NCBI GenBank assembly: GCA_951801965.1
Contig: CATOPA010000005.1
Span: 1-34,440, forward strand
Reading direction: 5' to 3'
DNA: 34,440 nucleotides
Source: an uncultured Erysipelotrichaceae bacterium
GTDB taxonomy: Bacteria > Bacillota_I > Bacilli_A > Erysipelotrichales > Coprobacillaceae
The position numbers and the translations under genes were made by a program. Below, in pieces: positions 1 to 7,235 of the stretch (position 1 is its first letter; every line of letters begins with the position of its first letter). The notes under the pieces were generated by a model that ran no database searches, was not told where the DNA came from, and saw nothing but the letters and a program-made list of their open reading frames with translations.

Positions 1-1073
1 AAAGAAGCAATATTCACATCATCCCTCATTAACAAAATATTCCCAATAGTTTCACCCTTTTTAAATGGTGGAACAAGATTGGTATAATTCATAACATAAG
101 TCACATCTTCTTTAACACTTTTGTCTTTCACATAAACAACATCTTCTTTACTGACAACTTCAACATAATCTTCTTTAGCATCATTAATTTTCACTTTTTC
201 AATAACTTCATCTTTCTTAAATAAAACAACATTCTCATACAAAGAAAATCCATAATCTAACAACTGTGAAACTTCTTGATTTCTTACTTTAGGTTCACTC
301 TCTTTTAAAACAACAGCAATCAATCTTAAACCATTCCTTTTTGCAGTAGAGACAATACAATATCCTGCCTCATTTGTATATCCTGTTTTTAATCCATCAC
401 ATCCATCATACGATTTTAACAATTTATTCGTATTCACAAGCCAAAATTTTTGTGGACTTTTTTCTCTAATATAACTATCATACAAGGATGTTGTTTCAAA
501 CAATTTTTCTCCACCTATTTCAATCAAATAAGCAGCCATTAATCCCAAATCTAATGCACAAGTATAATGATTATCATCATGTAAGCCTGTCGCATTCATA
601 AAATGTGTATTCACAAGATTCAATTCTTTTGCCTTCTCATTCATCATTTTTACAAAGCCATCATTTGTTCCTGCAATTCTTTCTCCAATCATAACACAAG
701 CATCGTTAGCAGAAGCAATACTAATGGCTTTAAACAAGTCTGAAACACTCATCTGTTCTCCTTCTTCTAGATAGATCTGACTTCCACCCATACTTGCTGC
801 ATATGCACTGCAAGTCAAAGTATCATCCCATTTTAATGTCCCTTTTTCAATAGCTTCAAACATTAAAATCATTGTCATAATTTTTGTTGTAGATGCTGGA
901 AAGAGTTTTTCATTTTCTTTTGATGAATAAAGAACTTGTCTCGTAGATGCTTCCAATAAAATTGAAGAAGCAGCATGAGGAGCAAGTTTCAATTCTTCAC
1001 CATGAATATCATTGACACTTGTAAAAACAAACAAAATCAATACCATAAAACTTATCAACATTTTTTTTAACAT
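1..1073 (-). CDS. D-alanyl-D-alanine carboxypeptidase (peptidase S11, PBP5-like), C-terminus cut by window edge
   Basis: Absent from the ORF track because its stop lies beyond base 1. Reading the minus strand from ATG 1073 gives a hydrophobic N-terminal signal segment (LISFMVLILFVFTS), then all three penicillin-binding motifs in order: PASTTK (SxxK with the nucleophilic Ser), SAN, and KTG in LKTGYTNEAG. These define the S11 DD-carboxypeptidase fold. The enzyme trims the terminal D-Ala of peptidoglycan stem peptides outside the membrane. After the catalytic domain comes the start of the beta-rich PBP5 C-terminal domain (FKKGETIGNI), and the usual membrane-anchoring helix would be beyond the window. 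The start is supported by GAGGTG six bases upstream. DacA and DacF cannot be told apart here. Family call is sure; substrate preference is inferred. Confidence 0.95.
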   Translation of the reverse strand, partial: MLKKMLISFMVLILFVFTSVNDIHGEELKLAPHAASSILLEASTRQVLYSSKENEKLFPASTTKIMTMILMFEAIEKGTLKWDDTLTCSAYAASMGGSQIYLEEGEQMSVSDLFKAISIASANDACVMIGERIAGTNDGFVKMMNEKAKELNLVNTHFMNATGLHDDNHYTCALDLGLMAAYLIEIGGEKLFETTSLYDSYIREKSPQKFWLVNTNKLLKSYDGCDGLKTGYTNEAGYCIVSTAKRNGLRLIAVVLKESEPKVRNQEVSQLLDYGFSLYENVVLFKKDEVIEKVKINDAKEDYVEVVSKEDVVYVKDKSVKEDVTYVMNYTNLVPPFKKGETIGNILLMRDDVNIAS

Positions 1074-1146
1074 GGAAACACCTCAAAATATTATATGATA
1101 GATTCATATAATTATGATATTTGACTTTCAATTACAAAAAACTTTC

Positions 1147-1191
1147 AAAAAAAAGAAGATATAGATATACACATAATGATACCTTATCTTC
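1147..1191 (-). terminator. Intrinsic terminator after the 1312-1824 gene
   Basis: On the minus strand GAAGATA-AGGTAT pairs with ATATCT-A-TATCTTC (one G-U pair, one bulged A, loop of about 10) and is followed by eight T. It lies downstream of the lipoprotein-like gene and before the dac promoter region, so it separates the accessory island from the carboxypeptidase gene. The rest of 1074-1311 holds nothing else I can support. Confidence 0.7.
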
Positions 1192-1311
1192 CTTAAATTG
1201 TTTTTTGATACAAACATTGTCCATTTTTCTAGCTTCATACCAAAAAAATTTTTAAAATCAAATAATTTTTTTGATATATGATTGTAATCATGGTGATAAA
1301 CATATATCATT

Positions 1312-1824
1312 TTAGCATGATAATGATGCAATATACTGATATAAAATATCTAATAAATCTTGTTCTAGGATTGTTTTATACTGAACAATAATAAACTTAT
1401 AATAGCAATCTTGATTTTCAAATCCAAATATTAAATTTTTATCATTTGAATCTTCAAAATAATATTCTAATTTGATATTATTTATGATTTTATTTGAATA
1501 ATCATTCCTTTTTGAAGAAATAGAGTCAATTAAGTGAGAGTATTTGATAACTTGAATATGGAAATCCTGAGACTCAAAGTTAATACTACATACTGAATCT
1601 TCATTAGGCATAACAGTAATATCTAGATTATCTTCAGATGATAGCCTTGAAATAGTTTTGTTTTCAAAAAATGCCATAGGATTATTAATATCAAGAAATT
1701 CAATTTCCTCTTTTGTTTTTAACTCTTCTAATGAATGATATGTTCTAACTGGTCTACTGGGCGAACAACTACTTGACATCACTATGAATAAAGAAGCAAA
1801 AATACATATAATACTTTTTCTCAT
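1312..1824 (-). CDS. Putative lipoprotein of unknown function
   Basis: 170 aa. The N-terminus is a positive RK, a hydrophobic run (IICIFASLFIVM) and then SSSC, which resembles a lipoprotein signal with Cys about residue 20. The -3 position is Ser rather than the usual Leu, so the lipobox is imperfect. The rest is polar, mixed alpha/beta, rich in Asp, Asn, Glu and Ile, and I recognise no family in it. Its start lies 9 bases after the stop of the upstream papain-like gene, with no good ribosome site of its own, which suggests translational coupling to that gene. A terminator follows. A surface-anchored partner or inhibitor of the neighbouring protein is possible but is only inference from position. 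Confidence 0.6.
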   Translation of the reverse strand: MRKSIICIFASLFIVMSSSCSPSRPVRTYHSLEELKTKEEIEFLDINNPMAFFENKTISRLSSEDNLDITVMPNEDSVCSINFESQDFHIQVIKYSHLIDSISSKRNDYSNKIINNIKLEYYFEDSNDKNLIFGFENQDCYYKFIIVQYKTILEQDLLDILYQYIASLSC

Positions 1825-1833
1825 ATATTTGCG

Positions 1834-2265
1834 TTAATTCAGATAAATTCCTTGTCCAACCCAATTTCTATTTATCCAAGCCAAATTTCCCCAGTTATCA
1901 CTCGCCTTAAACCATAGATAGCCATTATAATCTACATATTTATATGCACATACCATATGTGCACCATATGAATTTGGTTTTACACTTGGTAATTCTAATA
2001 CTACAGGTTGACCAGCTTTTATTTTAGATTTAATAGTTGATTCACTTGAAGTTTGATTTCCTACTTTTGAACTTTTGTTATCTAATGCATATAAAGCTCT
2101 TGTTATTCCATTAGCAACTGAATATGGTGTTGATCCGCCATTATTTAAAACTTCACAATATTTTTTAAAATGATTGATAATCCATTTCGCGTGATCATCA
2201 GTTGAGCAATTATATGGTTGATTTATATAGCTTGAACTCACATACATATCATGATATGTTACCAT
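1834..2265 (-). CDS. Short papain-like/C39-like cysteine peptidase domain protein
   Basis: 143 aa, start supported by GGGAGG six bases upstream. The second half has the shape of a C39-like/papain-fold domain: IKAGQPVVLELP, then GAHMVCAYKY with His at residue 103, then KASDNWGN with Asp 123. In this fold these would be the catalytic His and Asp. A candidate Cys is C20 in YNCSTDD, but the usual C-x-P-T sequence around a catalytic Cys is absent, so activity is uncertain. There is no signal peptide and no propeptide, and the protein is short for the fold. It could be a cytoplasmic peptidase, a detached toxin domain or a degenerate copy. It leads into the lipoprotein-like gene and closes an island of immunity-type genes. 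Confidence 0.5.
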   Translation of the reverse strand: MVTYHDMYVSSSYINQPYNCSTDDHAKWIINHFKKYCEVLNNGGSTPYSVANGITRALYALDNKSSKVGNQTSSESTIKSKIKAGQPVVLELPSVKPNSYGAHMVCAYKYVDYNGYLWFKASDNWGNLAWINRNWVGQGIYLN

Positions 2266-2422
2266 TTTATTCCCTCCCTATAAAATATTATTTTTGATAA
2301 TTTTGATTATCATTAAATTATAATTAAATTCAAAATAATAATCTTATAAGTCAAATTATTACGATAAAAAGCATATAATTGTATTTTATTTAAAATGTTT
2401 AATCCGTTAAACTGAAAATTAT

Positions 2423-2716
2423 CTATTTCTTTTTAGAAAAATGATTTGTAATTATTATTCCTACTATTATAACAGCAATACCTATTACAACAGTGTCATT
2501 AAAAGAAATAATATAATTTGCTCCAAATATCAATACAATTCCAGCAATAAATAATGTTATTCCTATACATCTACAAACCTTTGATTCATAATATTTCTCT
2601 TTTTCTTTTTCGTCCATCATATTATATCCAGCAATTAAGTTAAATCCTTTGCCTAATAGTAAAGGAATTGCTAATATAATTAAAATAATAGCACAGATTA
2701 TAAATACTGTATTCAT
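2423..2716 (-). CDS. DUF3784 family small membrane protein
   Basis: 97 aa from the ATG at 2716, which has AGGAGG nine bases before it. The track start 14 residues earlier has no such site. There are three hydrophobic segments (about residues 4-22, 50-69 and 72-91). Between the first and second lies GKGFNLIAGYNMMDEKEKEKY, whose GxxxLIAGYN and DEKEKEKY stretch is the hallmark of DUF3784 proteins. The family is common in Firmicutes, often beside small immunity or defence genes; its function is not known. The short element AAATTAGAATTTGTA sits directly before the ribosome site, as in the neighbouring genes. Family call is good; role unknown. Confidence 0.8.
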   Translation of the reverse strand: MNTVFIICAIILIILAIPLLLGKGFNLIAGYNMMDEKEKEKYYESKVCRCIGITLFIAGIVLIFGANYIISFNDTVVIGIAVIIVGIIITNHFSKKK

Positions 2717-2744
2717 GAACAATCGTCCTCCTACAAATTCTAAT

Positions 2745-3011
2745 TTATTTGTTTTCAATAATTATTTCTTTTATTGAAGAATTATCATCTATAAGAGTAA
2801 GTTCATCAAGATGAAAATGATTATCATTATTTTTAGATATAGCCAATGAAACAAGTAAATCTGATAATTCTATAAAATCTTCACCTGTTCCTTTTATTAT
2901 CAATTCCTTGTTATCTTTTAAAGAAATTTCTAATCCAAATTGTTTATTTTCAGGTTTAGGATATAAACCTTTTTCTTTTAAACTACTACTTACAAAATTT
3001 GTGTTTTTCAT
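2745..3011 (-). CDS. Small Imm32-like immunity protein candidate
   Basis: 88 aa from ATG 3011 (GTAGGA about ten bases upstream; the track begins one TTG codon earlier). The protein is cytoplasmic. Its middle reads LIIKGTGEDFIELSDLLVSLA followed by HFHLDELTLIDDNSSIKEIIIE. This arrangement of a strand, a helix with a Leu-rich DLL, a His-rich HFHLDE turn and a terminal strand recalls the Imm32 family of polymorphic-toxin immunity proteins. The match is from memory of the pattern, so the family name is tentative. It lies between DUF3784 and the broken Imm11 gene and carries the repeated AAATTACAATTT element upstream. Confidence 0.5.
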   Translation of the reverse strand: MKNTNFVSSSLKEKGLYPKPENKQFGLEISLKDNKELIIKGTGEDFIELSDLLVSLAISKNNDNHFHLDELTLIDDNSSIKEIIIENK

Positions 3012-3030
3012 CAATAATCATCCTACTTTC

Positions 3031-3042
3031 AAATTGTAATTT
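3031..3042 (-). repeat. Island upstream element, copy 1 (AAATTACAATTT)
   Basis: On the minus strand AAATTACAATTT precedes the ribosome site of the Imm32-like gene. The same 12-mer occurs at 3677-3688 and 5433-5444, each time upstream of a start codon. Confidence 0.55.
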
Positions 3043-3051
3043 GTATTTTTA

Positions 3052-3662
3052 TTATAGTTCTTCAAATTTAAAACCTTTTATATCATTTTCTTCTACAATC
3101 TTTTTAAAATCCTCAGTAACAAATATATGAGTATTTGAAAATTCAGGTAGTTTAAATATTGCTACTTTCGATAATAAATTTTCTTTAAAGGCATATTTTT
3201 CTACTCTCATGATTCTTCCAGATGATGGAAAAAGTTTAAAGTCTGAATTGTTATAGTCAAGGCAATCAATTAGATTAGTAACATTTACAACATATAAATT
3301 ATCTTCATCTTAAATATTTGTACTTCATTTTTTATATATGGATATAAAATTTTATAACTTTTTTCATTAAGAATAAAAGAACTAACTTCAATACTAAATA
3401 TATCCCCAATAGGTTTATCTATTTCATCTTTATGTTCGCTAAGAAATACATTATCAAAATCTCTTTCTTTTACAGGCATACCATCAAACATATATGATTT
3501 ATAGCCATCTTTTGGTGTTGGCTCATAAGTTCTATAATTATGATCCATCCATAATTTATATACTTTAACTTTTTTATTAAAATTTTCATTATCAATTTTT
3601 CTTTTTGTTCGTAATGCTAATTTTGATAATGAACTAACTGTATGACCTAAATCGAAACTCAT
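3052..3662 (-). pseudogene. Imm11 (DUF1629) immunity protein, single-base frameshift
   Basis: The track shows only the N-terminal half (ending KMKIIYML). Its true start is ATG 3662 with GGTGGAG just before; the GTG at 3674 is part of that ribosome site. Near 3309-3314 the frame is lost. Adding one A to the ATATTTAAGATG stretch restores reading from EVQIFK into DEDNLYVVNVTNLIDCLD and on through IFKLPEF, THIFVTEDFKKIVEEN and IKGFKFEEL to a stop at 3052. The repaired product is about 203 aa. Its C-terminal half (nV.n.idclD, then iFklpe....iFVtddFk..ve...i.GfkF.eL) matches the Imm11/DUF1629 family, which neutralises contact-dependent or polymorphic toxins. Either a real pseudogene or a sequencing slip in a short A run. 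Confidence 0.75.
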
Positions 3663-3676
3663 AATATTCTCCACCT

Positions 3677-3688
3677 AAATTGTAATTT
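3677..3688 (-). repeat. Island upstream element, copy 2 (AAATTACAATTT)
   Basis: Identical 12-mer to copies at 3031 and 5433, directly before the GGTGGAG ribosome site of the Imm11 gene. Confidence 0.55.
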
Positions 3689-3690
3689 TT

Positions 3691-4197
3691 TTATTCCATC
3701 ACTTTTTCAAAACGAAAAAAGTAATCTCCACCTATCATATCATCTGGTATTTCTGGGTCTTTATGTCTAGGATTAAAAAATTCAACTGCATGAAATCCTA
3801 AACAATTGATATAAAAATGAACATTCCTTTTTTCAAAATATGGTGTGAATGTTTCCCATACTTTTGTTTTTGGATATAATCTTTCAACTTCATTCCATAT
3901 TTTTTGACCAATTCCTTTACTTTGGATACCATATTTAACATATAAAAAATCAAGATGATTGTGTTGTGTAATTTTATCTATAACTACAATATCTCCTCCT
4001 AACATTTTACCATCAACCACTGCTTTATATGCTATTGCCCCCTTTTTGGATAAAGATTCATCAATATCTTTTTCTGGTAATATTTCAACTTTTAAATCAT
4101 TAAATTCTTTCATTGCACCTTGTTGAAATGCTTCTTGCATATCTTTTTTATAATTAACTATATCTTTTTTTTCAATTGGTATAAGTTTAAAATCCAC
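3691..4197 (-). CDS. GNAT family N-acetyltransferase
   Basis: 168 aa with a GTG start at 4197 preceded by AAGGAGG. The GNAT fold is visible. A central strand LDFLYVKYGIQ leads into the acetyl-CoA pyrophosphate loop QSKGIGQKIW (the Q/R-x-x-G-x-G motif), followed by the helix WNEVERLYP. The next strand TKVWETFTPYFEKRNVHFYINCLGFHAVEFF is the usual motif B region, where a helix and the phrase FYxxxGF precede the last strand. The acceptor cannot be told from sequence. It lies downstream of DUF5131 and ASCH, and its stop is 28 bases before the Imm11 start, so it is probably co-transcribed in the island. It may modify a toxin, an RNA or a small molecule. Confidence 0.85.
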   Translation of the reverse strand: MDFKLIPIEKKDIVNYKKDMQEAFQQGAMKEFNDLKVEILPEKDIDESLSKKGAIAYKAVVDGKMLGGDIVVIDKITQHNHLDFLYVKYGIQSKGIGQKIWNEVERLYPKTKVWETFTPYFEKRNVHFYINCLGFHAVEFFNPRHKDPEIPDDMIGGDYFFRFEKVME

Positions 4198-4213
4198 TTT
4201 ATAATCCTCCTTA

Positions 4214-4228
4214 CAAATTCTAGTTTAT
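4214..4228 (-). repeat. Island upstream element, variant copy (AAACTAGAATTTGTA)
   Basis: On the minus strand ATAAACTAGAATTTGTAAGGAGG overlaps the stop of the DUF5131 gene and runs into the ribosome site of the GNAT gene. The related ATAAATTAGAATTTGTAGGAGG is at about 2728-2749 before DUF3784. Confidence 0.5.
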
Positions 4229-4941
4229 CTTTTACCTTTAAAATCAATATTTGCCATTTTTGCTTGTTTACATAAATCTTTTGTTTGTAATTTATATTGT
4301 TTGCCATCTTTTATAAAATAAGTCCCACATTGCCTAAATTCAAAATCAATATTTTTTCTTATACATTGTTCTCTAATATCTAATACCCAATTATAATCTA
4401 ATGGTCTTGCATTATAATCTGATTCTCCTCCTACTACAACTAATTCTATATTATCAAGATATTTCTCTATATCAATTTTTTCAATTAAAGGTTGCGCGGT
4501 AATACATTTATGTTTTATTGGTAAATCTTTGAATATAGATAATTTATAATCAGCATTTTTTTGATTTTCTATCGTGCAGCATACTACAACATTGTCATAT
4601 CCAATATTCCAGTCGTCTGGAATACATTTCATAAATCTATCAATTCTTTTTGTCAAAAATAAAAAAGTACAGTCGCTTCTTTCCTTTATCATCTGCCAAC
4701 ATTCTTTTCTCCACTCATCTGCTTCTTCAATTAGAAAATCTGTTGAAAAACACAGATATACTATTCCAGATTTCATTTTATAGTTTCCATTTTTCAATTT
4801 TTCTATTGGCTTATTGAAGTCTTTTGTTTTTACTATTTTATTTGTATCTACATTTCTTTTTGAATCGCCTTTATGAATGTAGCAATGTAAACAACCGTCA
4901 CTACATTTTTTACAACCTCGCCAAGCATTCCACATTGCCAT
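4225..4941 (-). CDS. DUF5131 family protein (phage Gp37/Gp68-like)
   Basis: 238 aa, start at ATG 4941 with GGTGG seven bases upstream. The N-terminus WNAWRGCKKCSDGCLHCYIHK has a dense CxxC-x3-CxxC cluster followed by Tyr, the signature of the Gp37/Gp68 family. This cluster looks like a radical-SAM-type or zinc site. Other family blocks are present: FLTKRIDRFMKCIPDDW, VVVCCTIENQKNADYK and VVVGGESDYNARPLDYNWV, with FRQCGTYF near the end. The last Cys and the GGES loop are typical of the family. Its biochemical activity is not established. The ASCH gene directly upstream ends 12 bases before this start, so the two are translated from one message. ASCH and DUF5131 genes are often partners, which hints at RNA or nucleotide modification. 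Confidence 0.85.
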   Translation of the reverse strand: MAMWNAWRGCKKCSDGCLHCYIHKGDSKRNVDTNKIVKTKDFNKPIEKLKNGNYKMKSGIVYLCFSTDFLIEEADEWRKECWQMIKERSDCTFLFLTKRIDRFMKCIPDDWNIGYDNVVVCCTIENQKNADYKLSIFKDLPIKHKCITAQPLIEKIDIEKYLDNIELVVVGGESDYNARPLDYNWVLDIREQCIRKNIDFEFRQCGTYFIKDGKQYKLQTKDLCKQAKMANIDFKGKR

Positions 4942-4953
4942 ATTTCTACCACC

Positions 4954-5406
4954 TTAAAATTTTGACTTTTCATAATTGTAAGGAATACTTGTTCCTACAA
5001 CTACATCTTCTATTTTTTCAACAATTAACCAATCGTCCATATTTCTTTGATGGTCAAAATCTAATGCTGTAATTTCTTCTACACTTTTAAATTCAACTAA
5101 ACACAAGCATTTTTTGTGCCATCTTTCTTTTTGTTTATCAGTGAGTTGTAATTTGCTATTATTATCTTCAATAGTTTTTGTTATTTCTTCATCACTTAAT
5201 TTTACATAGTTTTGCACATCTACTACAACTGCTTTTGCCGTAATCTTTTTTGTTCCTTTTTCCATAAAATAAAGTATTTCATCTTTAAATACTCTACTAT
5301 GTGGTATTTTTCTTCCTGCTGCTCCTCTTATAATCATTGTTTTGCTACCATCTAAAATTTTTGATAGTTCTTTTGATTTATCATCACAATATACTAAATG
5401 CACCAT
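4954..5406 (-). CDS. ASCH domain-containing protein
   Basis: 150 aa, start at ATG 5406 with AGGAG nine bases before. The first half reads VYCDDKSKELSKILDGSKTMIIRGAAGRK, then a beta strand DEILYFMEKGTKKITAKAVVVDV. An early Lys/Arg loop and a beta-barrel strand of this kind are the pattern of ASCH domains, which belong to the PUA-like RNA-binding superfamily. The C-terminal strand MDDWLIVEKIEDVVV fits the end of the barrel. Such proteins are thought to act on RNA or on modified nucleosides; the substrate is not visible. It is the first gene of the minus-strand island operon and has its own promoter. Confidence 0.75.
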   Translation of the reverse strand: MVHLVYCDDKSKELSKILDGSKTMIIRGAAGRKIPHSRVFKDEILYFMEKGTKKITAKAVVVDVQNYVKLSDEEITKTIEDNNSKLQLTDKQKERWHKKCLCLVEFKSVEEITALDFDHQRNMDDWLIVEKIEDVVVGTSIPYNYEKSKF

Positions 5407-5430
5407 TTTTTAATTCTCCTTTTCATCTCG

Positions 5431-5446
5431 ATAAATTGTAATTTAT
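5431..5446 (-). promoter_or_regulatory. Inverted repeat ATAAATT-AC-AATTTAT before the ASCH gene
   Basis: A perfect 7-bp inverted repeat with a 2-bp centre, inside the leader of the island operon. Its core AAATTACAATTT is the same 12-mer that precedes two other island genes. It could be an operator for the whole operon or just the first copy of the shared upstream element. Confidence 0.5.
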
Positions 5447-5466
5447 CTTTCTGTTTCTTTCAGTAT

Positions 5467-5495
5467 ATTTTACTATGTATCTTATTTCATGACAA
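5467..5495 (-). promoter_or_regulatory. Promoter of the accessory-island operon
   Basis: On the minus strand TTGTCA, 17 bases, TAAAAT. A second inverted repeat, ATCAAT-TTTA-ATTGAT, abuts the -35 box at 5495-5510 and could hold a regulator. Confidence 0.6.
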
Positions 5496-5579
5496 TCAAT
5501 TTTAATTGATAATATTCATTGAATGATTTCTTAATAAAAACATATACAAAATAGTATTTATAACAACTTTGTTTTTACA

Positions 5580-5609
5580 TTGACAATAATCATGACTTTT
5601 ACCTATAAT
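5580..5609 (+). promoter_or_regulatory. Promoter of the FAD-dependent dehydrogenase gene
   Basis: TTGACA, 18 bases, TATAAT, about 43 bases before the start codon. Both boxes match the housekeeping sigma consensus perfectly. Confidence 0.8.
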
Positions 5610-5651
5610 GAAAAAGGATAAATCATTTTATAGTGAGAAAAGAGGAATTTT

Positions 5652-7070
5652 ATGCAAAAGAATTATGATGTTATTATTGTTGGAGCTGGACCTGCTGGAA
5701 TTATGACGAGTTATGAACTCGTCTTAAAAGATCCAAGTAAAAAAGTTTTATTAATTGATAAAGGTCATGATGTCATGAATAGGCATTGTCCTATTAAAGA
5801 AAAAAGAATGAAAAGCTGTCCAGTGATTAAAGACAATGAACCTGGATGTTTACCTGCTTGTTCAATTACTGCAGGGTTTGGTGGTGCTGGTGCTTATTCT
5901 GATGGTAAGTTTAATATTACAAGTGAATTTGGAGGTTGGTTAACTGATTATTTGGATAATCATGAAGTTGAAGAAATTATTCAATATGTTGATGAACTCT
6001 ATTTAAAACATGGCGCAACTTTAGAAATTACAGATCCAACAACTGATAAAATCAAAGAAATTGAAAAAAGAGGATACGCTGTTGGCTTAAAACTGTTACG
6101 TGCAAAAGTACGTCATTTAGGAACTGAAGAAAACTTACGTATTATGACAGAAATGTCTAATGAATTAAAAAAACATATTGATGAACAATTCAAAACTGCT
6201 GTCAAAGATATCTTAGTAGAAAACAATAAAGTCAAAGGTATTATTTTAGAAAATGGTGAAGAGATTTATGCACCTTATGTTGTATTAGCACCAGGTAGGG
6301 ATGGTTCAACATGGCTCACAAAAATATTTAAGAAACAAGGATTAGACTTATATAATAATCAAGTTGATATTGGTGTTCGTGTTGAAACAAGCAATATTGT
6401 TATGGATGAAATCAATACCAATTTATATGAAGGTAAGTTTATTTATAATGCATCAGTTGGTACAAAAGTGAGAACCTTCTGCTCTAACCCAAGTGGACAT
6501 GTTGTTGTGGAAAATCATTCTGGAACAATGTTAGCAAATGGACACGCATATCATGATCCGAAACTCGGAAGTCCAAATACCAATTTTGCATTACTTGTTT
6601 CACATGTTTTTAGTGAACCATTTAATGAGCCTAATGAGTTTGCTCATGAAGTCGCAAGACTTGCCAATATGTTATCTCATGGAAGCATTATTGTACAAAG
6701 ATATGGAGATATAAAAAGAGGAAGACGTACGACTGAAAAGCGTTTAAAAGAAGGATACACAGTTCCAACTTTACCTGAAGCTGTACCTGGTGATTTAGGA
6801 TTAGTATTACCATATAACACAATGAAATCAATCATTGAAATGATTGAAGCTTTAGATCATATCACTCCAGGTATTGCTAATGAACATACATTGTTATATG
6901 GAGTAGAAGCAAAATTCTATTCAGCAAGACCTAAAGTACGTGATGGTTTTGAAAGTGAAATTGATGGTTTATATGTAGGTGGCGATGGTGCTGGCTTAAC
7001 AAGAGGACTTGCTCAAGCAGGAGCTAATGGTATCATTATTGCTAGACATATTATCAAAAAATCTAAATAA
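5652..7070 (+). CDS. FAD-dependent dehydrogenase (COG2509 type)
   Basis: 472 aa, start at ATG 5652 with GAGGAA before it. The N-terminal strand and loop DVIIVGAGPAG (residues 6-16) is a Rossmann FAD-binding motif, and a charged residue at the end of the next strand (LLIDKG) contacts ribose. It is followed by a Cys-rich insert (C46, C56, C66, C70) and GFGGAGAYSDGKF, both typical of the COG2509 branch. The C-terminal FAD motif is GLYVGGDGAGLTRGLAQAGANG. The family resembles the HI0933/BaiN-type flavoproteins, and its physiological substrate is unknown. The Cys cluster could hold a metal or a redox disulphide. Monocistronic by its own promoter. Confidence 0.88.
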   Translation: MQKNYDVIIVGAGPAGIMTSYELVLKDPSKKVLLIDKGHDVMNRHCPIKEKRMKSCPVIKDNEPGCLPACSITAGFGGAGAYSDGKFNITSEFGGWLTDYLDNHEVEEIIQYVDELYLKHGATLEITDPTTDKIKEIEKRGYAVGLKLLRAKVRHLGTEENLRIMTEMSNELKKHIDEQFKTAVKDILVENNKVKGIILENGEEIYAPYVVLAPGRDGSTWLTKIFKKQGLDLYNNQVDIGVRVETSNIVMDEINTNLYEGKFIYNASVGTKVRTFCSNPSGHVVVENHSGTMLANGHAYHDPKLGSPNTNFALLVSHVFSEPFNEPNEFAHEVARLANMLSHGSIIVQRYGDIKRGRRTTEKRLKEGYTVPTLPEAVPGDLGLVLPYNTMKSIIEMIEALDHITPGIANEHTLLYGVEAKFYSARPKVRDGFESEIDGLYVGGDGAGLTRGLAQAGANGIIIARHIIKKSK

Positions 7071-7131
7071 AAAAATTGGTATGTTATAAATTTAATGATA
7101 TATCACATACAGCAAAGAAAAATAAAAAGTA

Positions 7132-7160
7132 TTGACAATTTTATGATATTTTTATAAAAT
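7132..7160 (+). promoter_or_regulatory. Promoter of the ECF S-component/kinase operon
   Basis: TTGACA, 17 bases, TAAAAT. The predicted start of RNA is about 7166, so the leader before the ECF gene is about 85 bases and includes the repeats and terminator described next. Confidence 0.7.
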
Positions 7161-7169
7161 TATCAGTGT

Positions 7170-7235
7170 TAACCACGAAGGTTATTTATCACCATGAAGG
7201 TGTTTGAAAAAAACATTTTTATGGTGTTTTTATTT
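7170..7235 (+). promoter_or_regulatory. Leader attenuator: tandem ACC-N5-GGT repeat plus 16-bp terminator
   Basis: Directly after the promoter comes TAACC-ACGAA-GGTTA (7170-7184) and 19 bases later CACC-ATGAA-GGTG, a near repeat of ACCAYGAAGGT. The second copy is also the 5' arm of a long hairpin: CACCATGAAGGTGTTT (7190-7205) pairs with AAACATTTTTATGGTG (7211-7226) over 16 bp with three G-U pairs, and is followed by TTTTTATTTT. The local CACC/GGTG hairpin and the terminator are mutually exclusive, which is the layout of a ligand-sensing attenuator. Alternatively the two ACC-N5-GGT half-palindromes, two helical turns apart, are a repressor operator. No known riboswitch class fits well. Confidence 0.65.

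Noticed and set aside
1128-1331. 67-aa minus-strand ORF
   Set aside because: It runs through the terminator at 1147-1191, overlaps the end of the lipoprotein-like gene and has low-complexity sequence without a ribosome site.
4574-5072. Plus-strand ORFs 4574-4783 and 4824-5072
   Set aside because: Shadows of the DUF5131 and ASCH genes, no family features. The same applies to the other plus-strand ORFs at 9500, 11082, 19577, 22138, 23371, 25704, 26462, 30383, 30691, 31352 and 32300.
7170-7205. Guanidine-II (mini-ykkC) riboswitch
   Set aside because: Two small hairpins are present, but the loops are five bases (ACGAA and ATGAA), the second lacks the conserved C of ACGR, and the downstream gene is an ECF S component.
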